A stretch of 54,981 nucleotides of DNA from Natronomonas sp. (GTDB taxonomy: Archaea; Halobacteriota; Halobacteria; Halobacteriales; Haloarculaceae). Positions 8,677-17,079 of this stretch are shown here, piece by piece. Positions within the stretch are counted from its first letter, which is position 1. The number at the start of each line of letters is the position of its first letter. The stretch lies in contig NZ_JAQCNO010000028.1 in the NCBI RefSeq assembly GCF_028274965.1, positions 1 to 54,981 of the forward strand, given 5' to 3'. The notes below the pieces were generated by a model. That model searched no databases. It was not told the origin of the DNA and saw only the letters and a list, made by a program, of their open reading frames with translations. Made by a program: the position numbers and the translations under genes.

Positions 8677-9129
8677 TCACTCCTCGGCGGCCGTCCGCCT
8701 GACGTCCTCCCAGCGCCCGTCGGCCTCGAGGCTGGCCTGGAGCTCGTCGGCGTACGCCGAGACGAGCCGCTCGGCCTCCGAGAGCTTCTTCTCGTCGACC
8801 TCAGGGCCCGAGTCGCTGCCGTTTCCGAACCCGAGGGCGTCGACGATCCCGTCGAGGAGACCGCCGCCGGAGTCCGGGTCCCCGCCGGGGGTGCCCATCG
8901 GGCCCATCTCCGAGACCTTCTCGATCTCGGGCATCATCGACCGGAGTTCGGACGTGTCGGCGACGAGCGCCGCCGCCTCCTCCTTGTCGGGGTTTTCGAT
9001 TTCGAACTCGATCGCCGTCATGATGAGCCCCCACTCCTGGCGGGAGAACTGCGAGTCGTCGATGCGGGGGGAGAACTCCTCGTCGACGGTCATCCGGTCG
9101 CCGACGATCATGTCCTGCCAGTCGGTCAT
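8677..9129 (-). CDS. DUF5799-like haloarchaeal conserved protein
   Basis: 150-aa soluble protein with a conserved N-terminal half (DWQDMIVGDRMTVDEEF, FSRQEWGLIMTAIEFEIENP), a Gly/Pro/Met-rich linker (MGPMGTPGGDPDSGGGL) and a charged C-terminal helix (EKKLSEAERLVSAYADELQ). This matches the haloarchaea-restricted family I recall as DUF5799; no function is known. A minus-strand TATA (tctataaga, about 9154-9162) lies about 28 nt upstream of the ATG, so the mRNA is probably leaderless. Its stop directly abuts leuB. Confidence 0.75.
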   Translation of the reverse strand: MTDWQDMIVGDRMTVDEEFSPRIDDSQFSRQEWGLIMTAIEFEIENPDKEEAAALVADTSELRSMMPEIEKVSEMGPMGTPGGDPDSGGGLLDGIVDALGFGNGSDSGPEVDEKKLSEAERLVSAYADELQASLEADGRWEDVRRTAAEE

Positions 9130-9259
9130 AGAGGTAGTAGGGCCCCGGTGTTCTTATAGACCGGCGACCGGTCGGCGTCACAGGGGGCCGGGCAGTCGGA
9201 AAAACAGAGCCAGAGAGATGAAAAGGCGGGCGAACGCAGACGGGATCGCCCACACCGTC

Positions 9260-9664
9260 TCAGAACGCGTCGGCGGTGACCTCGATGTCGGCGTGCAGCG
9301 ACTCCTTCATCGCGGCGTGGACGTGACAGATCTCCTCGCCGAGGTCGACGACGTCGGCGATCTCGTCGTCGCCGAGGTCGGCCTCGACGCGGAGGTGAAG
9401 CCGGATCGCCGAGAGGTCGTCGCTGTCGTCGAGGTCGGCTTCAGCCGTCGTTTCGATCCGGCCGAGATCGACGTCGAGCTGTCTGTCGGCCCCCGCCCGG
9501 CAGGCGAAGCCGAAACAGGAGGCGTAGTCCGCAACAAGCACCTCGTTCGGCGTCGGCCCGTCGGAGCCGGTCGCGTCGATGCTGAGCTCGAAGTCGCCGG
9601 CCCGACTGAGCGCGTGGTACTTCGCTTCGTTGACCGTCGTCGTCTCTATGTCCGGGTTGCTCAT
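9260..9664 (-). CDS. OsmC family protein
   Basis: 134-aa OsmC/Ohr-like protein, a thiol-dependent peroxide-handling family with dimeric alpha/beta fold. The family pattern includes GPTPNEVLVADYASCFGFACR, with the single catalytic-type Cys in ASCFG, and EEICHVHAAMKESL with a second Cys near the C-terminus. The frame is open far upstream, but the ATG at 9664 is chosen because a TATA (ctttatgta, + strand 9688-9696) sits about 28 nt before it and homology begins there. Whether it acts on organic hydroperoxides cannot be told from sequence. Confidence 0.88.
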   Translation of the reverse strand: MSNPDIETTTVNEAKYHALSRAGDFELSIDATGSDGPTPNEVLVADYASCFGFACRAGADRQLDVDLGRIETTAEADLDDSDDLSAIRLHLRVEADLGDDEIADVVDLGEEICHVHAAMKESLHADIEVTADAF

Positions 9665-9725
9665 ACGAGGGCGGTAGGCCCGCGGGCTACATAAAGAGAC
9701 AGGGCGGTCGGCCGCGGCCGTCGCC

Positions 9726-10451
9726 CTACTCGAGGGTGAACGTCTCGTCGCCCTCGAGGACGACGGGGTCGGCCGCGGCCCCGGAGGCCGACAGCTCGCG
9801 CTCGAAGGTGTCGGTGTCGATCTCGATCGGCGGGAAGGAGTCGTAGTGCATGGGGGCGGCGTAGTCGGCCCCGACCCAGTCGGCGGCGATGGCCGCCTGT
9901 GCCGGCCCCATCGTGAAGTGATCACCGGCCGGAAGCGCGGCGAAATCGGGCTCCAAGAAGGGCCCGATGACCTCCCGCATCTCGACCATGAGGCTGGTGT
10001 CGCCGGCGTGATAGAAGGCGGTGCTGTCGGCGTCGGGTTCCTGCGTCGGCTTCGTCTCGGAAACGACGAACCCGGCGGGCATCCCCGCGGAGGTCTCATA
10101 GCCCGTCTCGATGCCGTTCGAGTGGTCGGCGCGGACCATCGTCACCCAGGCGTCGCCGCACTCGACGGTGCCGCCGAGGTTCATCCCCATGCCGCCGACG
10201 GCGTCCTCGAAGCCGTAGTGCTCCTCGGCGTAGGCGACGAGTTCCGGCGTCGCGGCCAGCGTCGCGTCGCTGAACGCGCCGGCGTGGGCAACGTGGTCCT
10301 CGTGGCCGTGCGTCAGGAGGACGTAGTCCGGGTCCTCGACGTCCTCTGGCTCGAGGTCCGTCTTGGGGTTCGCGAAGAACGGGTCGATGAGCAGGGCTGT
10401 CTCGTCGACGGTGACGTACCACGTTGAGTGGCCGTGCCAGGTGAGTTCCAT
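9726..10451 (-). CDS. MBL-fold metal-dependent hydrolase (UPF0173/UlaG-like)
   Basis: 241-aa metallo-beta-lactamase-fold protein. It begins with the UPF0173-type start [11 protein letters not shown] and carries the dinuclear metal motif [12 protein letters not shown], a later HAGDTS and terminal PMHYDSFP. These belong to the UlaG/UPF0173 branch of generic hydrolases; the substrate is unknown. A minus-strand TATA (gaattaagag, about 10478-10487) lies about 30 nt upstream of the ATG. It is divergent from a transposon remnant. Confidence 0.88.
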   Translation of the reverse strand: MELTWHGHSTWYVTVDETALLIDPFFANPKTDLEPEDVEDPDYVLLTHGHEDHVAHAGAFSDATLAATPELVAYAEEHYGFEDAVGGMGMNLGGTVECGDAWVTMVRADHSNGIETGYETSAGMPAGFVVSETKPTQEPDADSTAFYHAGDTSLMVEMREVIGPFLEPDFAALPAGDHFTMGPAQAAIAADWVGADYAAPMHYDSFPPIEIDTDTFERELSASGAAADPVVLEGDETFTLE

Positions 10452-10496
10452 GACGGGAGACGCTACGCCTGTCGGACTCTTAATTCTATTCAGGCG

Positions 10497-10751
10497 CTAA
10501 CTCCATTTCCTCAAGGAGCAACGCAGGGAGCGAAGTGACCGAGTAGCGCAGTAGCGAGGGGATACAGCGCCGTTATCATCTCCCAGACACTCCGTGGCGG
10601 CCGGGCCACAGGCCCACGTCAATCAACGCCTGTAGAGACTGCGCTCCCTGCGGATACACCTGTATCTGCAAAGCGCGTCGTGGAAGCAGGAAGCCCCATC
10701 TTCGGCGAGCGAACCTCGTCAGCGGTGAGCGAGTGGGGTGGGGTAGTTCAC
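10497..10751 (+). mobile_element. Decayed right end of an IS200/IS605 (IS1341-type) element: TnpB C-terminus and likely omega-RNA scaffold region
   Basis: Translation in the frame of 10632 gives PVETALPADTPVSAKRVVEAGSP, the characteristic C-terminal tail of haloarchaeal TnpB proteins. Just upstream, related residues (DTAPLSS…GPQAHVN) appear in another frame and end in TAG, so the remnant is frameshifted and truncated; no RuvC-type catalytic part remains. The element ends in the usual form: AAGCCCCAT … GAGTGGGGT followed by GGGGTAGTTCAC. In intact elements this 3' region encodes the guide (omega) RNA scaffold. No TnpA gene or left end is visible. Confidence 0.7.
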
Positions 10752-10806
10752 TGTTGCGTGTCGATCGTCGGCGTTAGGGCCGAGCGGACCGACGGTCGGG
10801 GTACGC

Positions 10807-11256
10807 ATGGAGATCGAACGGATCGACGGTAAGGGCGACGAGGACGGCGGCGGCGAGGGCGACGTCGCCGACGCGATGTCCGTCCGGCGGGCGGTGTTCG
10901 TCGACGAGCAGGGCGTCCCGGAGGACGTAGAGCGCGACGGCAAGGACGCCGAAGCGATCCACTTCGTCGCGTACGACGACGGGGATCCGATCGGGGCCGC
11001 ACGCCTCCGGGAGGCCGAAGCCGGTGCGGCCAAGATCGAGCGGGTCGCCGTCCGCCCGGCGCGGCGCGGCGAGGGGATCGGACGGCGGCTGATGTCGGCC
11101 GCGGAGGACGCCGCGGCGCGCGAGGGGTACCGGCGGGTCGTCCTCCACGCGCAGGCGTCGGTCGTGGCGTTCTACCTGCGAATGGGCTACGAGACCGTCG
11201 GGGAGCGCTTCGAGGAGGCCGGGATCGACCACCAGCGGATGGAAAAGCCGCTCTGA
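10807..11256 (+). CDS. GNAT family N-acetyltransferase (ElaA/YjcF-like)
   Basis: 149-aa acyltransferase. VRRAVFVDEQGVPEDVERDG matches the ElaA-like entry strand, IERVAVRPARRGEGIGRRLM is the acetyl-CoA pyrophosphate-binding motif A (R/QxxGxG/A), and VVLHAQASVVAFYLRMGYETVGERFEEAGIDH is motif B with the family's typical C-terminus. The acceptor is unknown. It begins 55 nt after the transposon right end. The glutamate/glycine-rich insertion KGDEDGGGEGD near residue 10 is a halophilic loop. Confidence 0.88.
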   Translation: MEIERIDGKGDEDGGGEGDVADAMSVRRAVFVDEQGVPEDVERDGKDAEAIHFVAYDDGDPIGAARLREAEAGAAKIERVAVRPARRGEGIGRRLMSAAEDAAAREGYRRVVLHAQASVVAFYLRMGYETVGERFEEAGIDHQRMEKPL

Positions 11257-11276
11257 GTCGGGCGCGACCGGGGGCG

Positions 11277-11301
11277 ACGATCCGAGAAGCCTTATGATCG
11301 T
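11277..11301. promoter_or_regulatory. TATA box flanked by an inverted repeat, FAH-family gene promoter
   Basis: A TATA-like cttatgat (11291-11298) lies about 27 nt before the ATG at 11321. Around it sits ACGATC (11277-11282) with its complement GATCGT (11296-11301), 13 nt apart. A regulator binding this dyad would cover the TATA box. The dyad is short and could be chance. Confidence 0.3.
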
Positions 11302-11320
11302 ACCCCGCGACGGTGGGACC

Positions 11321-12085
11321 ATGCGACAGGTTCGATTCACCGATCCCGACGGCGACGTTCGGTACGGCGAGTGGACCGACGGCGGGACGATCCGGGCGGA
11401 CCCAAAGCGGGAGGGCCGGGTCACCGACGAGGTGGCGACGTTCGATCCGTCCTCGGTCGACGTCCTCGCCCCCTGTGATCCCTCGAAGATCGTCTGTGTC
11501 GGGCTGAACTACGCGGATCACGCGGCCGAGCAGGGCGCGGACGTCCCCGACCGGCCGCTGTTGTTTCTCAAGACCCCGAACACGGTCGCGAGCCACGGGG
11601 CGACAGTCGAGTTGCCCCCCGGAAAGGAGCGGATCGAACACGAGGCCGAACTCGGCGTCGTGATCGCACGGCGGTGTCGGGACGTCCCGCGCTCGGAGGC
11701 AGAAGACGTCGTCGCGGGGTACACCTGCGTCAACGACGTCTCGAACCGCGACGACCAGCGCGTCGAGACGAACTGGGTCCGCGGGAAGTCCTTCGACGAC
11801 GCCGCGCCGATCGGTCCGGTGATCGCGTCCCCGGAGGACGTTCCGGCCGACGCCGCGGTCCGGTGTCGCGTCAACGGCGACCTGCGACAGGACTCGACGC
11901 GCGATAAATTCATCTTCTCGGTCCCGGAGCTGATCGCCGAGATCACCTCGTATATGACCTTAGAGCCGGGCGATGTCGTCTCGACAGGGACGCCGGCGGG
12001 GGTCGGACCGCTCTCGGACGGCGACACCGTCGAGATCGAGATCGAGGGCGTCGGGACGCTCAGAAACGACGTCCGGATCGGGTAA
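11321..12085 (+). CDS. Fumarylacetoacetate hydrolase family protein
   Basis: 254-aa member of the FAH superfamily (acylpyruvate hydrolases, 2-hydroxyhepta-2,4-diene-1,7-dioate isomerases, oxaloacetate decarboxylases). IVCVGLNYADHAAE carries the catalytic His, EHEAELGVVI the Mg-binding acidic triad, then YTCVNDVSNRDDQ, WVRGKSFDDAAPIGP and the C-terminal GDVVSTGTPAGVGPL. ATG 11321 is preferred over 11294 because the upstream ATG falls within the TATA region. The substrate cannot be assigned from context. Confidence 0.88.
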   Translation: MRQVRFTDPDGDVRYGEWTDGGTIRADPKREGRVTDEVATFDPSSVDVLAPCDPSKIVCVGLNYADHAAEQGADVPDRPLLFLKTPNTVASHGATVELPPGKERIEHEAELGVVIARRCRDVPRSEAEDVVAGYTCVNDVSNRDDQRVETNWVRGKSFDDAAPIGPVIASPEDVPADAAVRCRVNGDLRQDSTRDKFIFSVPELIAEITSYMTLEPGDVVSTGTPAGVGPLSDGDTVEIEIEGVGTLRNDVRIG

Positions 12086-12132
12086 CCCGCGACCCCCGTC
12101 GGTTCGGGGCCGCGGCGGCTGCGCGGTCGCGA

Positions 12133-12591
12133 TCAGAGGATCGTCGCCGGCGTCCCGAGCAGTCCGGCGACGACGAGCAGCCCGATCGAAAAGAGGACGC
12201 CGGCGTAGTAGAAGGGCCTCGCCTCCCGTGCCGGCTCGCGGATCTTGTCGTTCTCGACGCCCCGGGCGGCGCGTGCGCTCCCGATCTCGACGACGGCGGC
12301 GAGGCCGAACCAGAAGGCGAGCATCGTCAACACCAGATAGCCGCCGGTCGTGCCGGTCAGCGACGCCGGGTCGTACAGCGTCCCGGCGAGGTGCCCGCCG
12401 GTGAGAAACAACAGCAGCGCGCTGATCCGCGTCACCCACCGGAGCTTCGAGACGACGCGGCCGAACGCCGCCGGTCGGATGTCCCCGTCCATCGCGAGCG
12501 GCAGGACGGCCGAGGCGACGAACAGCACCGATCCGACCCAAAGCGCCGAAAGGCCCGTATGGACCGTGTAGATCGCGGTGTCTACGACCAT
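12133..12591 (-). CDS. CopD-like four-helix membrane protein
   Basis: 152-aa integral membrane protein with about four hydrophobic helices (near residues 6-33, 55-72, 84-103 and 127-150). The pattern HTGLSALWVGSVLF … GRVVSKLRWVTRISALLLFLTGGHLAGTLYDPASL resembles the CopD/DUF2269-type haem- or copper-associated membrane family, with His residues in helices 1 and 2. Function is not established. A TATA (attataag, + strand 12616-12624) is about 28 nt upstream of the ATG. Confidence 0.7.
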   Translation of the reverse strand: MVVDTAIYTVHTGLSALWVGSVLFVASAVLPLAMDGDIRPAAFGRVVSKLRWVTRISALLLFLTGGHLAGTLYDPASLTGTTGGYLVLTMLAFWFGLAAVVEIGSARAARGVENDKIREPAREARPFYYAGVLFSIGLLVVAGLLGTPATIL

Positions 12592-12621
12592 ACCGTACCG
12601 CCGCCCCGCCCGGACTTATAA

Positions 12622-13248
12622 TCACGCACCGTCGCCGTCGGCCCGACAGCGCTCGATCGCCCACCGGAGGTCCGCGGGCGTGTCGACGCTCTCGAAGCTG
12701 TCGAGAGAGCCGTGATCAAGGAGGACAGCCCGGTCAACGACGGCGCGATCGAGCGAGGAGAGGTGATCGATGGTCCGCGGATCGGAGCCCTCGAGCGCGC
12801 GATCGCAGGCCTCGATCGTCGGCGCCCGCTCGTAGACGGCGTGTAGCGGTTCGAACCACGCGCTCGGACGCGGGACGGCCGCCTCGCGTCCGGCGGCCCG
12901 CTCGAAGAGATACGAGACGATGCCCGGATCGAGAAGCGGGAGGTCCGCGGCGACGACGGCGGCGTACTCCGTCGTGGCGGCTTCGAGCCCGGTCGAGATC
13001 CCCTCGAGTGCGCCCCGGTCCGGCTCGGAGGCCACCGCGAACGTCGGGTCGAGCCCAGCGAGGGCCTCCTCGATCGCCGGGCGCTGGTCGGCCCGGCAGT
13101 TGACGACCAACCGATCGGTGGCCCCGAGCAGGCGGTCGGCGACGCGTCTGACGAGCGGGGTGCCGGCGACGTCGGCGACGGTCGTTTCGGTCCCGCCCGT
13201 CCGCACCGACCGGCCGCCGGCGACGATAACCCCGGTTCGATCGCGCAC
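12622..13248 (-). CDS. mobA: Molybdenum cofactor guanylyltransferase-like nucleotidyltransferase
   Basis: 208-aa Rossmann-like nucleotidyltransferase of the MobA family, which links GMP to molybdopterin. GVIVAGGRSVRTGG (residues 6-19) is the nucleotide-binding loop. DLPLLDP holds a metal-binding Asp, and EPLHAVYER and the C-terminal SFESVDTPADL are MobA hallmarks. The invariant Lys that normally follows the loop (…RFGxxDK…) is replaced by Thr at about residue 22 (RTGGTETTVAD), so activity may be altered. Divergent from hisC. Confidence 0.8.
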   Translation of the reverse strand: MRDRTGVIVAGGRSVRTGGTETTVADVAGTPLVRRVADRLLGATDRLVVNCRADQRPAIEEALAGLDPTFAVASEPDRGALEGISTGLEAATTEYAAVVAADLPLLDPGIVSYLFERAAGREAAVPRPSAWFEPLHAVYERAPTIEACDRALEGSDPRTIDHLSSLDRAVVDRAVLLDHGSLDSFESVDTPADLRWAIERCRADGDGA

Positions 13249-13343
13249 ACCGTGACGGTCCGTCGTCGCGGGCTTAATCCGTTCGGTCCGAGCGGCGTCG
13301 GCGGTTGAGCACGCTTAAGACGCGCGACGCGTTTAGTCCAGCC

Positions 13344-14411
13344 ATGCAACCGCGGGACCTATCGAACCACACCGCCTACGAGGCCGGCCGGGGGATCGAG
13401 GAGGTCGCCCGGGAGTTGGGTCTCGATCCCGAGAGCCTCGTCAAGCTCTCCTCGAACGAGAACCCCTTCGGCCCCGCTCCGAAGGCGGTCGAGGCGATCC
13501 GGCGGCACGCGCCGTCGGTACACAGCTACCCGAAGTCATCGGCGGCCGATCTCAGAGAGCGCCTCGCCGGGGAGTTCGCCGTCGACGCCGGGCAGGTCTG
13601 GCTCGCCAACGGCGGCGACGGTGCGCTCGATTACCTCGCCCGGGCGACACTGCGCCCCGGCGACGGCGTGCTCGTCCCGACGCCGGGGTTCGCGTACTAC
13701 GCGATGAGCGCGCGGTACCACCACGGCGTCGTCAACGAGTACCCTCTCCGGAAGTCCGAGGGGTTCGAACAGTCCCCCGAGGCGATCCTCGAGGCGTACG
13801 CCGGCGAGCGGATCGTCTACCTGACGACGCCGCACAACCCGACCGGAAGCGAGATCTCGCTCACCGGCATCAAGGCCGTCGCCGAGGGGACCGACGAGGA
13901 GACGCTCGTGCTCGTCGACGAGGCCTACGGGGAGTTCTCCGGGTCGCCGTCGGCGGTCGCGCTCACCGAGGAGCGCGACGACGTGGCCGTCCTTCGGACG
14001 TTCTCGAAGGCCTACGGGCTCGCGGGGCTGCGTCTCGGGTACGCCATCGTCCCCGGGGAGTGGGCCGACGCCTACGCCCGGATCAACACGCCGTTCGCCG
14101 CCTCCGAGATCGCCTGCCGGGCGGGGCTGGCCGCCCTCGACGACGAGGCCCACGTCGAGAAGACCGTCGAGACGGCGGCGTGGGCGCGGGAGTACGTCTA
14201 CGAGACCCTGGCGTGTCCGAGTTGGGAGAGCGCCGGGAACTTCGTTCTCTGTGAGGTCGGCGACGGCGGCGACGTCGCGGCGGCCGCCCAGCGCGAGGGC
14301 GTCATCGTCCGGGACACGACCTCGTTCGGTCTCCCCGGGTGTATCCGGATCACCTGCGGGACGAGAGAGGGAACGAAGCGGGCCGTGGAGGTGCTCAACG
14401 GCCTCGTATGA
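13344..14411 (+). CDS. hisC: Histidinol-phosphate aminotransferase
   Basis: PLP enzyme converting imidazole-acetol phosphate to histidinol phosphate. 355 aa. The fold-type I signatures are KLSSNENPFGP, the PLP-phosphate region LANGGDGALDYLARA, YLTTPHNPTGSEI, VLVDEAYGEFSG and the Schiff-base lysine K222 in RTFSKAYGLAGLRLGYAI; RITCGT at the end binds the substrate carboxylate. ATG 13344 lies about 27 nt after the TATA cgcttaag (about 13313-13320), giving a leaderless mRNA. Its stop overlaps the kinase gene by ATGA. Confidence 0.94.
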   Translation: MQPRDLSNHTAYEAGRGIEEVARELGLDPESLVKLSSNENPFGPAPKAVEAIRRHAPSVHSYPKSSAADLRERLAGEFAVDAGQVWLANGGDGALDYLARATLRPGDGVLVPTPGFAYYAMSARYHHGVVNEYPLRKSEGFEQSPEAILEAYAGERIVYLTTPHNPTGSEISLTGIKAVAEGTDEETLVLVDEAYGEFSGSPSAVALTEERDDVAVLRTFSKAYGLAGLRLGYAIVPGEWADAYARINTPFAASEIACRAGLAALDDEAHVEKTVETAAWAREYVYETLACPSWESAGNFVLCEVGDGGDVAAAAQREGVIVRDTTSFGLPGCIRITCGTREGTKRAVEVLNGLV

Positions 14412-14914
14412 GAGTCTGCGTGACCGGAACCCCGGGGACGGGCAAGACGACCGCCGTGGGGCGCGTCGGGACGGACCTCGAGGTGATCGCGCTGAACGAC
14501 CTCGTCCACGACGCGGGGTTGATCGCCGGGACCGACGAGGAGCGAAACAGCGCGATCGCGGACATCGACGCCGTCGCGGCCCGCCTCTCCGGTCGGGACG
14601 GCGTCCTCGTCGAGTCCCACCTGGCACACCACCTCGAGGCCGACCGGGTCGTCGTGTTGCGCTGTCACCCCGAGGCGTTAACACGGCGCTTGGGCGGTCG
14701 GGGCGCGCCCGAGCGTGAGGCGGCCGAAAACGCCGAGGCGGAGGCCCTCGACGTGATCCTCTCGGAGGCCGTCGAGCGCCACGGACTCGATCGCGTCTAC
14801 GAGATCGATACGACCGGACGGGACCCCGAGGCGGTCGCGGGCGACATCGAGGCGGTGCTCGACGGCGACCGGGACCCGACCGCCGGCGCCGTCGATTTCA
14901 CGGGGTACCTATGA
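14408..14914 (+). CDS. Archaeal adenylate kinase (Fap7/AK6-like)
   Basis: 168-aa P-loop kinase of the adenylate kinase 6/Fap7 group, small enzymes with NMP kinase activity linked in eukaryotes and archaea to 40S/30S maturation. Walker A is GTPGTGKT (residues 7-14). The NMP/lid region ESHLAHHLEADRVVVLRCHPEALTRRL is typical. The C-terminal part YEIDTTGRDPEAVAGDIEAVL matches AK6. It overlaps hisC by ATGA and ends one base before the next gene, so the three form an operon. Confidence 0.88.
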   Translation: MRVCVTGTPGTGKTTAVGRVGTDLEVIALNDLVHDAGLIAGTDEERNSAIADIDAVAARLSGRDGVLVESHLAHHLEADRVVVLRCHPEALTRRLGGRGAPEREAAENAEAEALDVILSEAVERHGLDRVYEIDTTGRDPEAVAGDIEAVLDGDRDPTAGAVDFTGYL

Positions 14915-14915
14915 C

Positions 14916-15557
14916 ATGACGCTCGATCGCTTCAGGCCCGTCGCAGAGCGGATCCTCGAGCCCTTCGTGGGGATCGCCGACCGGATCGGACTGACCCCGG
15001 ACGGCGTCAGCGTCATCGCGTTCGGGTTCGCCTCGCTCGCGGGGGTCGCCTACGCGCTCGCCGGCGTCGACGCGGTCGGGCCTGAGGTCGGACTCGGGGC
15101 GGGGCCGGCCCTGTATCTCGTCGGCGCGGTGTTCGTGCTCTGCAACGGGTGGATGGACCTCCTCGACGGCGCGCTCGCGCGCAGGCAGGGATCGGACTCC
15201 TCGGCCGGCGACCTGCTCGATCACGTCCTCGATCGCTACGCGGACATCGTCATCGTCGCGGGGCTCGCGGTCGGGACGGGCGCACACCTGATCGGTCTGG
15301 TGGCGGTGACGGGCGTGTTGATGACCTCCTATCTCGGAACCCAAGCGCAGGCGGTGGGGCTCGATCGGGTCTACGGCGGGGTTGTCGGCCGCGCCGACCG
15401 CCTCGCGATCATCGGTATCGTCACCGCCGTCGCGGCCGGCTACGGCGCGCCGGTCGGCGGGCGGCCGCTCGCCGTGTGGCTGTTGGTGTTTCTCGCCGTC
15501 GTCGGGCACCTGACCGCGCTCCAGCGGTTCTACTACTCGATGCGGGCGATCGACTGA
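14916..15557 (+). CDS. CDP-alcohol phosphatidyltransferase family protein (archaetidylinositol-phosphate synthase-like)
   Basis: 213-aa membrane enzyme that transfers a CDP-activated alcohol lipid to a small alcohol in phospholipid synthesis. The complete family signature D-x2-D-G-x2-A-R-x8-G-x3-D-x3-D is present as D81, D84-G85, A88-R89, G98, D102, D106. About six helices are predicted from the hydrophobic pattern. The acceptor (inositol phosphate, serine or glycerol phosphate) cannot be told. Third gene of the hisC operon, and this juxtaposition with the AK6-like kinase is recurrent in haloarchaea as I recall. Confidence 0.88.
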   Translation: MTLDRFRPVAERILEPFVGIADRIGLTPDGVSVIAFGFASLAGVAYALAGVDAVGPEVGLGAGPALYLVGAVFVLCNGWMDLLDGALARRQGSDSSAGDLLDHVLDRYADIVIVAGLAVGTGAHLIGLVAVTGVLMTSYLGTQAQAVGLDRVYGGVVGRADRLAIIGIVTAVAAGYGAPVGGRPLAVWLLVFLAVVGHLTALQRFYYSMRAID

Positions 15558-15610
15558 CCGCCGGGCGGGCCGGCGGAAAACCCTTTTGTCCCGCCCCGGT
15601 AACCTCACCT

Positions 15611-16135
15611 ATGGTCCAGTGTGAGATGTGCGGTACCGAGACCGGGTCGCCGAAGACGGTCAAGATCGAGGGGGCCGAACTCGACGTGTGCGACGACTGC
15701 GCCGACTTCGGCACGGAGGTGAAAACGGACGAGACGTCCTCGACCTCGACGAAGTACTCCACGTCGTCGGGCTCGTCCGACTCGGGGTCCTCGGGCCGGT
15801 CCTCGGGGAGTTCCTCGAGCGGTGGCGGCAGCCGTCGGGACATGTTCGACGAGATGGACGAGGTGGCCCAGGACTACGACGACCGGATCAGAAGCGCCCG
15901 CGAGTCCGAGGGGCTCACACAGGAGGAACTCGCGGATCAGCTCAACGAGAAGGCGAGTCTCATCCGGAAACTGGAGCGCGGCGACGTGCTTCCGAGCGAC
16001 ACGATCCAGCGCAAGCTCGAACGCTCGCTCGGCATCGAACTCTCGATGGGTGGCTCGGGCGGCGACGACGAGTGGTCCGGCGGCTCCTCGACCGGCGGCA
16101 CGACGCTCGGCGACGTCGTCAAGCGGAAGGACTGA
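15611..16135 (+). CDS. mbf1: Multiprotein bridging factor MBF1
   Basis: 174-aa archaeal MBF1. An N-terminal zinc ribbon (CEMCGTE … CDDCADF) is followed by a serine/glycine-rich flexible linker (about residues 40-77, SSGSSDSGSSGRSSGSSSS) and a cro/C1-type helix-turn-helix (IRSARESEGLTQEELADQLNEKASLIRKLERGDVLPS). The protein bridges transcription factors and TBP or associates with the ribosome in other archaea and eukaryotes. The start ATG is at 15611. The serine linker is longer than usual for the family, in my recollection. Confidence 0.92.
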   Translation: MVQCEMCGTETGSPKTVKIEGAELDVCDDCADFGTEVKTDETSSTSTKYSTSSGSSDSGSSGRSSGSSSSGGGSRRDMFDEMDEVAQDYDDRIRSARESEGLTQEELADQLNEKASLIRKLERGDVLPSDTIQRKLERSLGIELSMGGSGGDDEWSGGSSTGGTTLGDVVKRKD

Positions 16136-16215
16136 CCTCGAAACCGGCGGCCGCGGGGCGCTCGGCGCCCGAAACGACCCGAAACGCTTTGAAACGGCAC
16201 CCGATATCTGCGGGT

Positions 16216-17079
16216 ATGGCTACCGGGTCGTCGACCGACGGCGGAACGATCGGCCCCGATCGGTGGCCGTCGGTCCGCGAGGCCGGACGGGCGGCGCTCT
16301 CTGCGCTCGTCGCCGCGCCGGGCCGGAGCGCGGCGGTCCTGCTCGTCGCCGTTCCGTACGCCTGGCTCGGGTACTACGTCGTCGGGACGGTCACGGGCCG
16401 ACACGGCGACGTCATCGTCGGCGGCGACTGGCTCACGCTCGTGTTCACGTCGTATGCGTTCCTGTCCGCCCTGGCGCTCGCCCACCGTATCCTCCGGGTC
16501 GGCCTGGAGGGCCTGACCGTGGAGTCGCTGTTGGACGTCGTCGTCTTGGTCTGGCTGACGGCGTTTTACTTCGTGTGGATGCTGGCGAGAGAGCCCGTCT
16601 CGGAGGCGACGACGGTCGCGGAGCTGTACGAGCCCCTCCTCGCCGGGGACCCCGGCGCCGTGCTGTGGGCGGCGACGGCGGTCGCGATCGGGGCGCTTGC
16701 CGCCGGGATCGTCGCGTTCCCGCGGGCCGGGAGCCGCCCGTTCAAGACGCGGTTTCGGACCGCGCTCGTGACGCTTCCCGGCGTCGTCACGGCCGCGGTC
16801 CTCCTGTTTCGGCCGGGCGTCGACTCGCTTCTGTGGCCGGCCGTGATCGGCGTGTTCCTCGGAACGCTCGTCGCCGGGGCGACCCGGATTCACGTGATCG
16901 CGACCGCGGTCGCAAAGGGGGCGTTCGCCGCGCTGTCGCTCTGCGTTTGGGCGATCGGCGCCCTCGGGTGGCTCGTGGTGTACCGGCGGCGGCCGCCGAC
17001 CGGCGCCGTCGTTCTCGGACACGACCCCCAAAGCCACGCGGACCGAAACCCCGAGGATCGCCGGGGGGGCGGACAGTGA
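16216..17079 (+). CDS. Haloarchaeal multi-pass membrane protein, function unknown
   Basis: 287 aa with a polar N-terminus and about six hydrophobic segments (near residues 34-56, 76-92, 106-122, 152-176, 188-205, 211-256). It ends in a cytoplasmic arginine/proline-rich tail (YRRRPPTGAV … NPEDRRGGG). No recognised domain. Its stop overlaps the next gene by GTGA, and both lie immediately upstream of the archaellum operon, so an association with motility is possible but unsupported by motifs. Confidence 0.65.
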   Translation: MATGSSTDGGTIGPDRWPSVREAGRAALSALVAAPGRSAAVLLVAVPYAWLGYYVVGTVTGRHGDVIVGGDWLTLVFTSYAFLSALALAHRILRVGLEGLTVESLLDVVVLVWLTAFYFVWMLAREPVSEATTVAELYEPLLAGDPGAVLWAATAVAIGALAAGIVAFPRAGSRPFKTRFRTALVTLPGVVTAAVLLFRPGVDSLLWPAVIGVFLGTLVAGATRIHVIATAVAKGAFAALSLCVWAIGALGWLVVYRRRPPTGAVVLGHDPQSHADRNPEDRRGGGQ

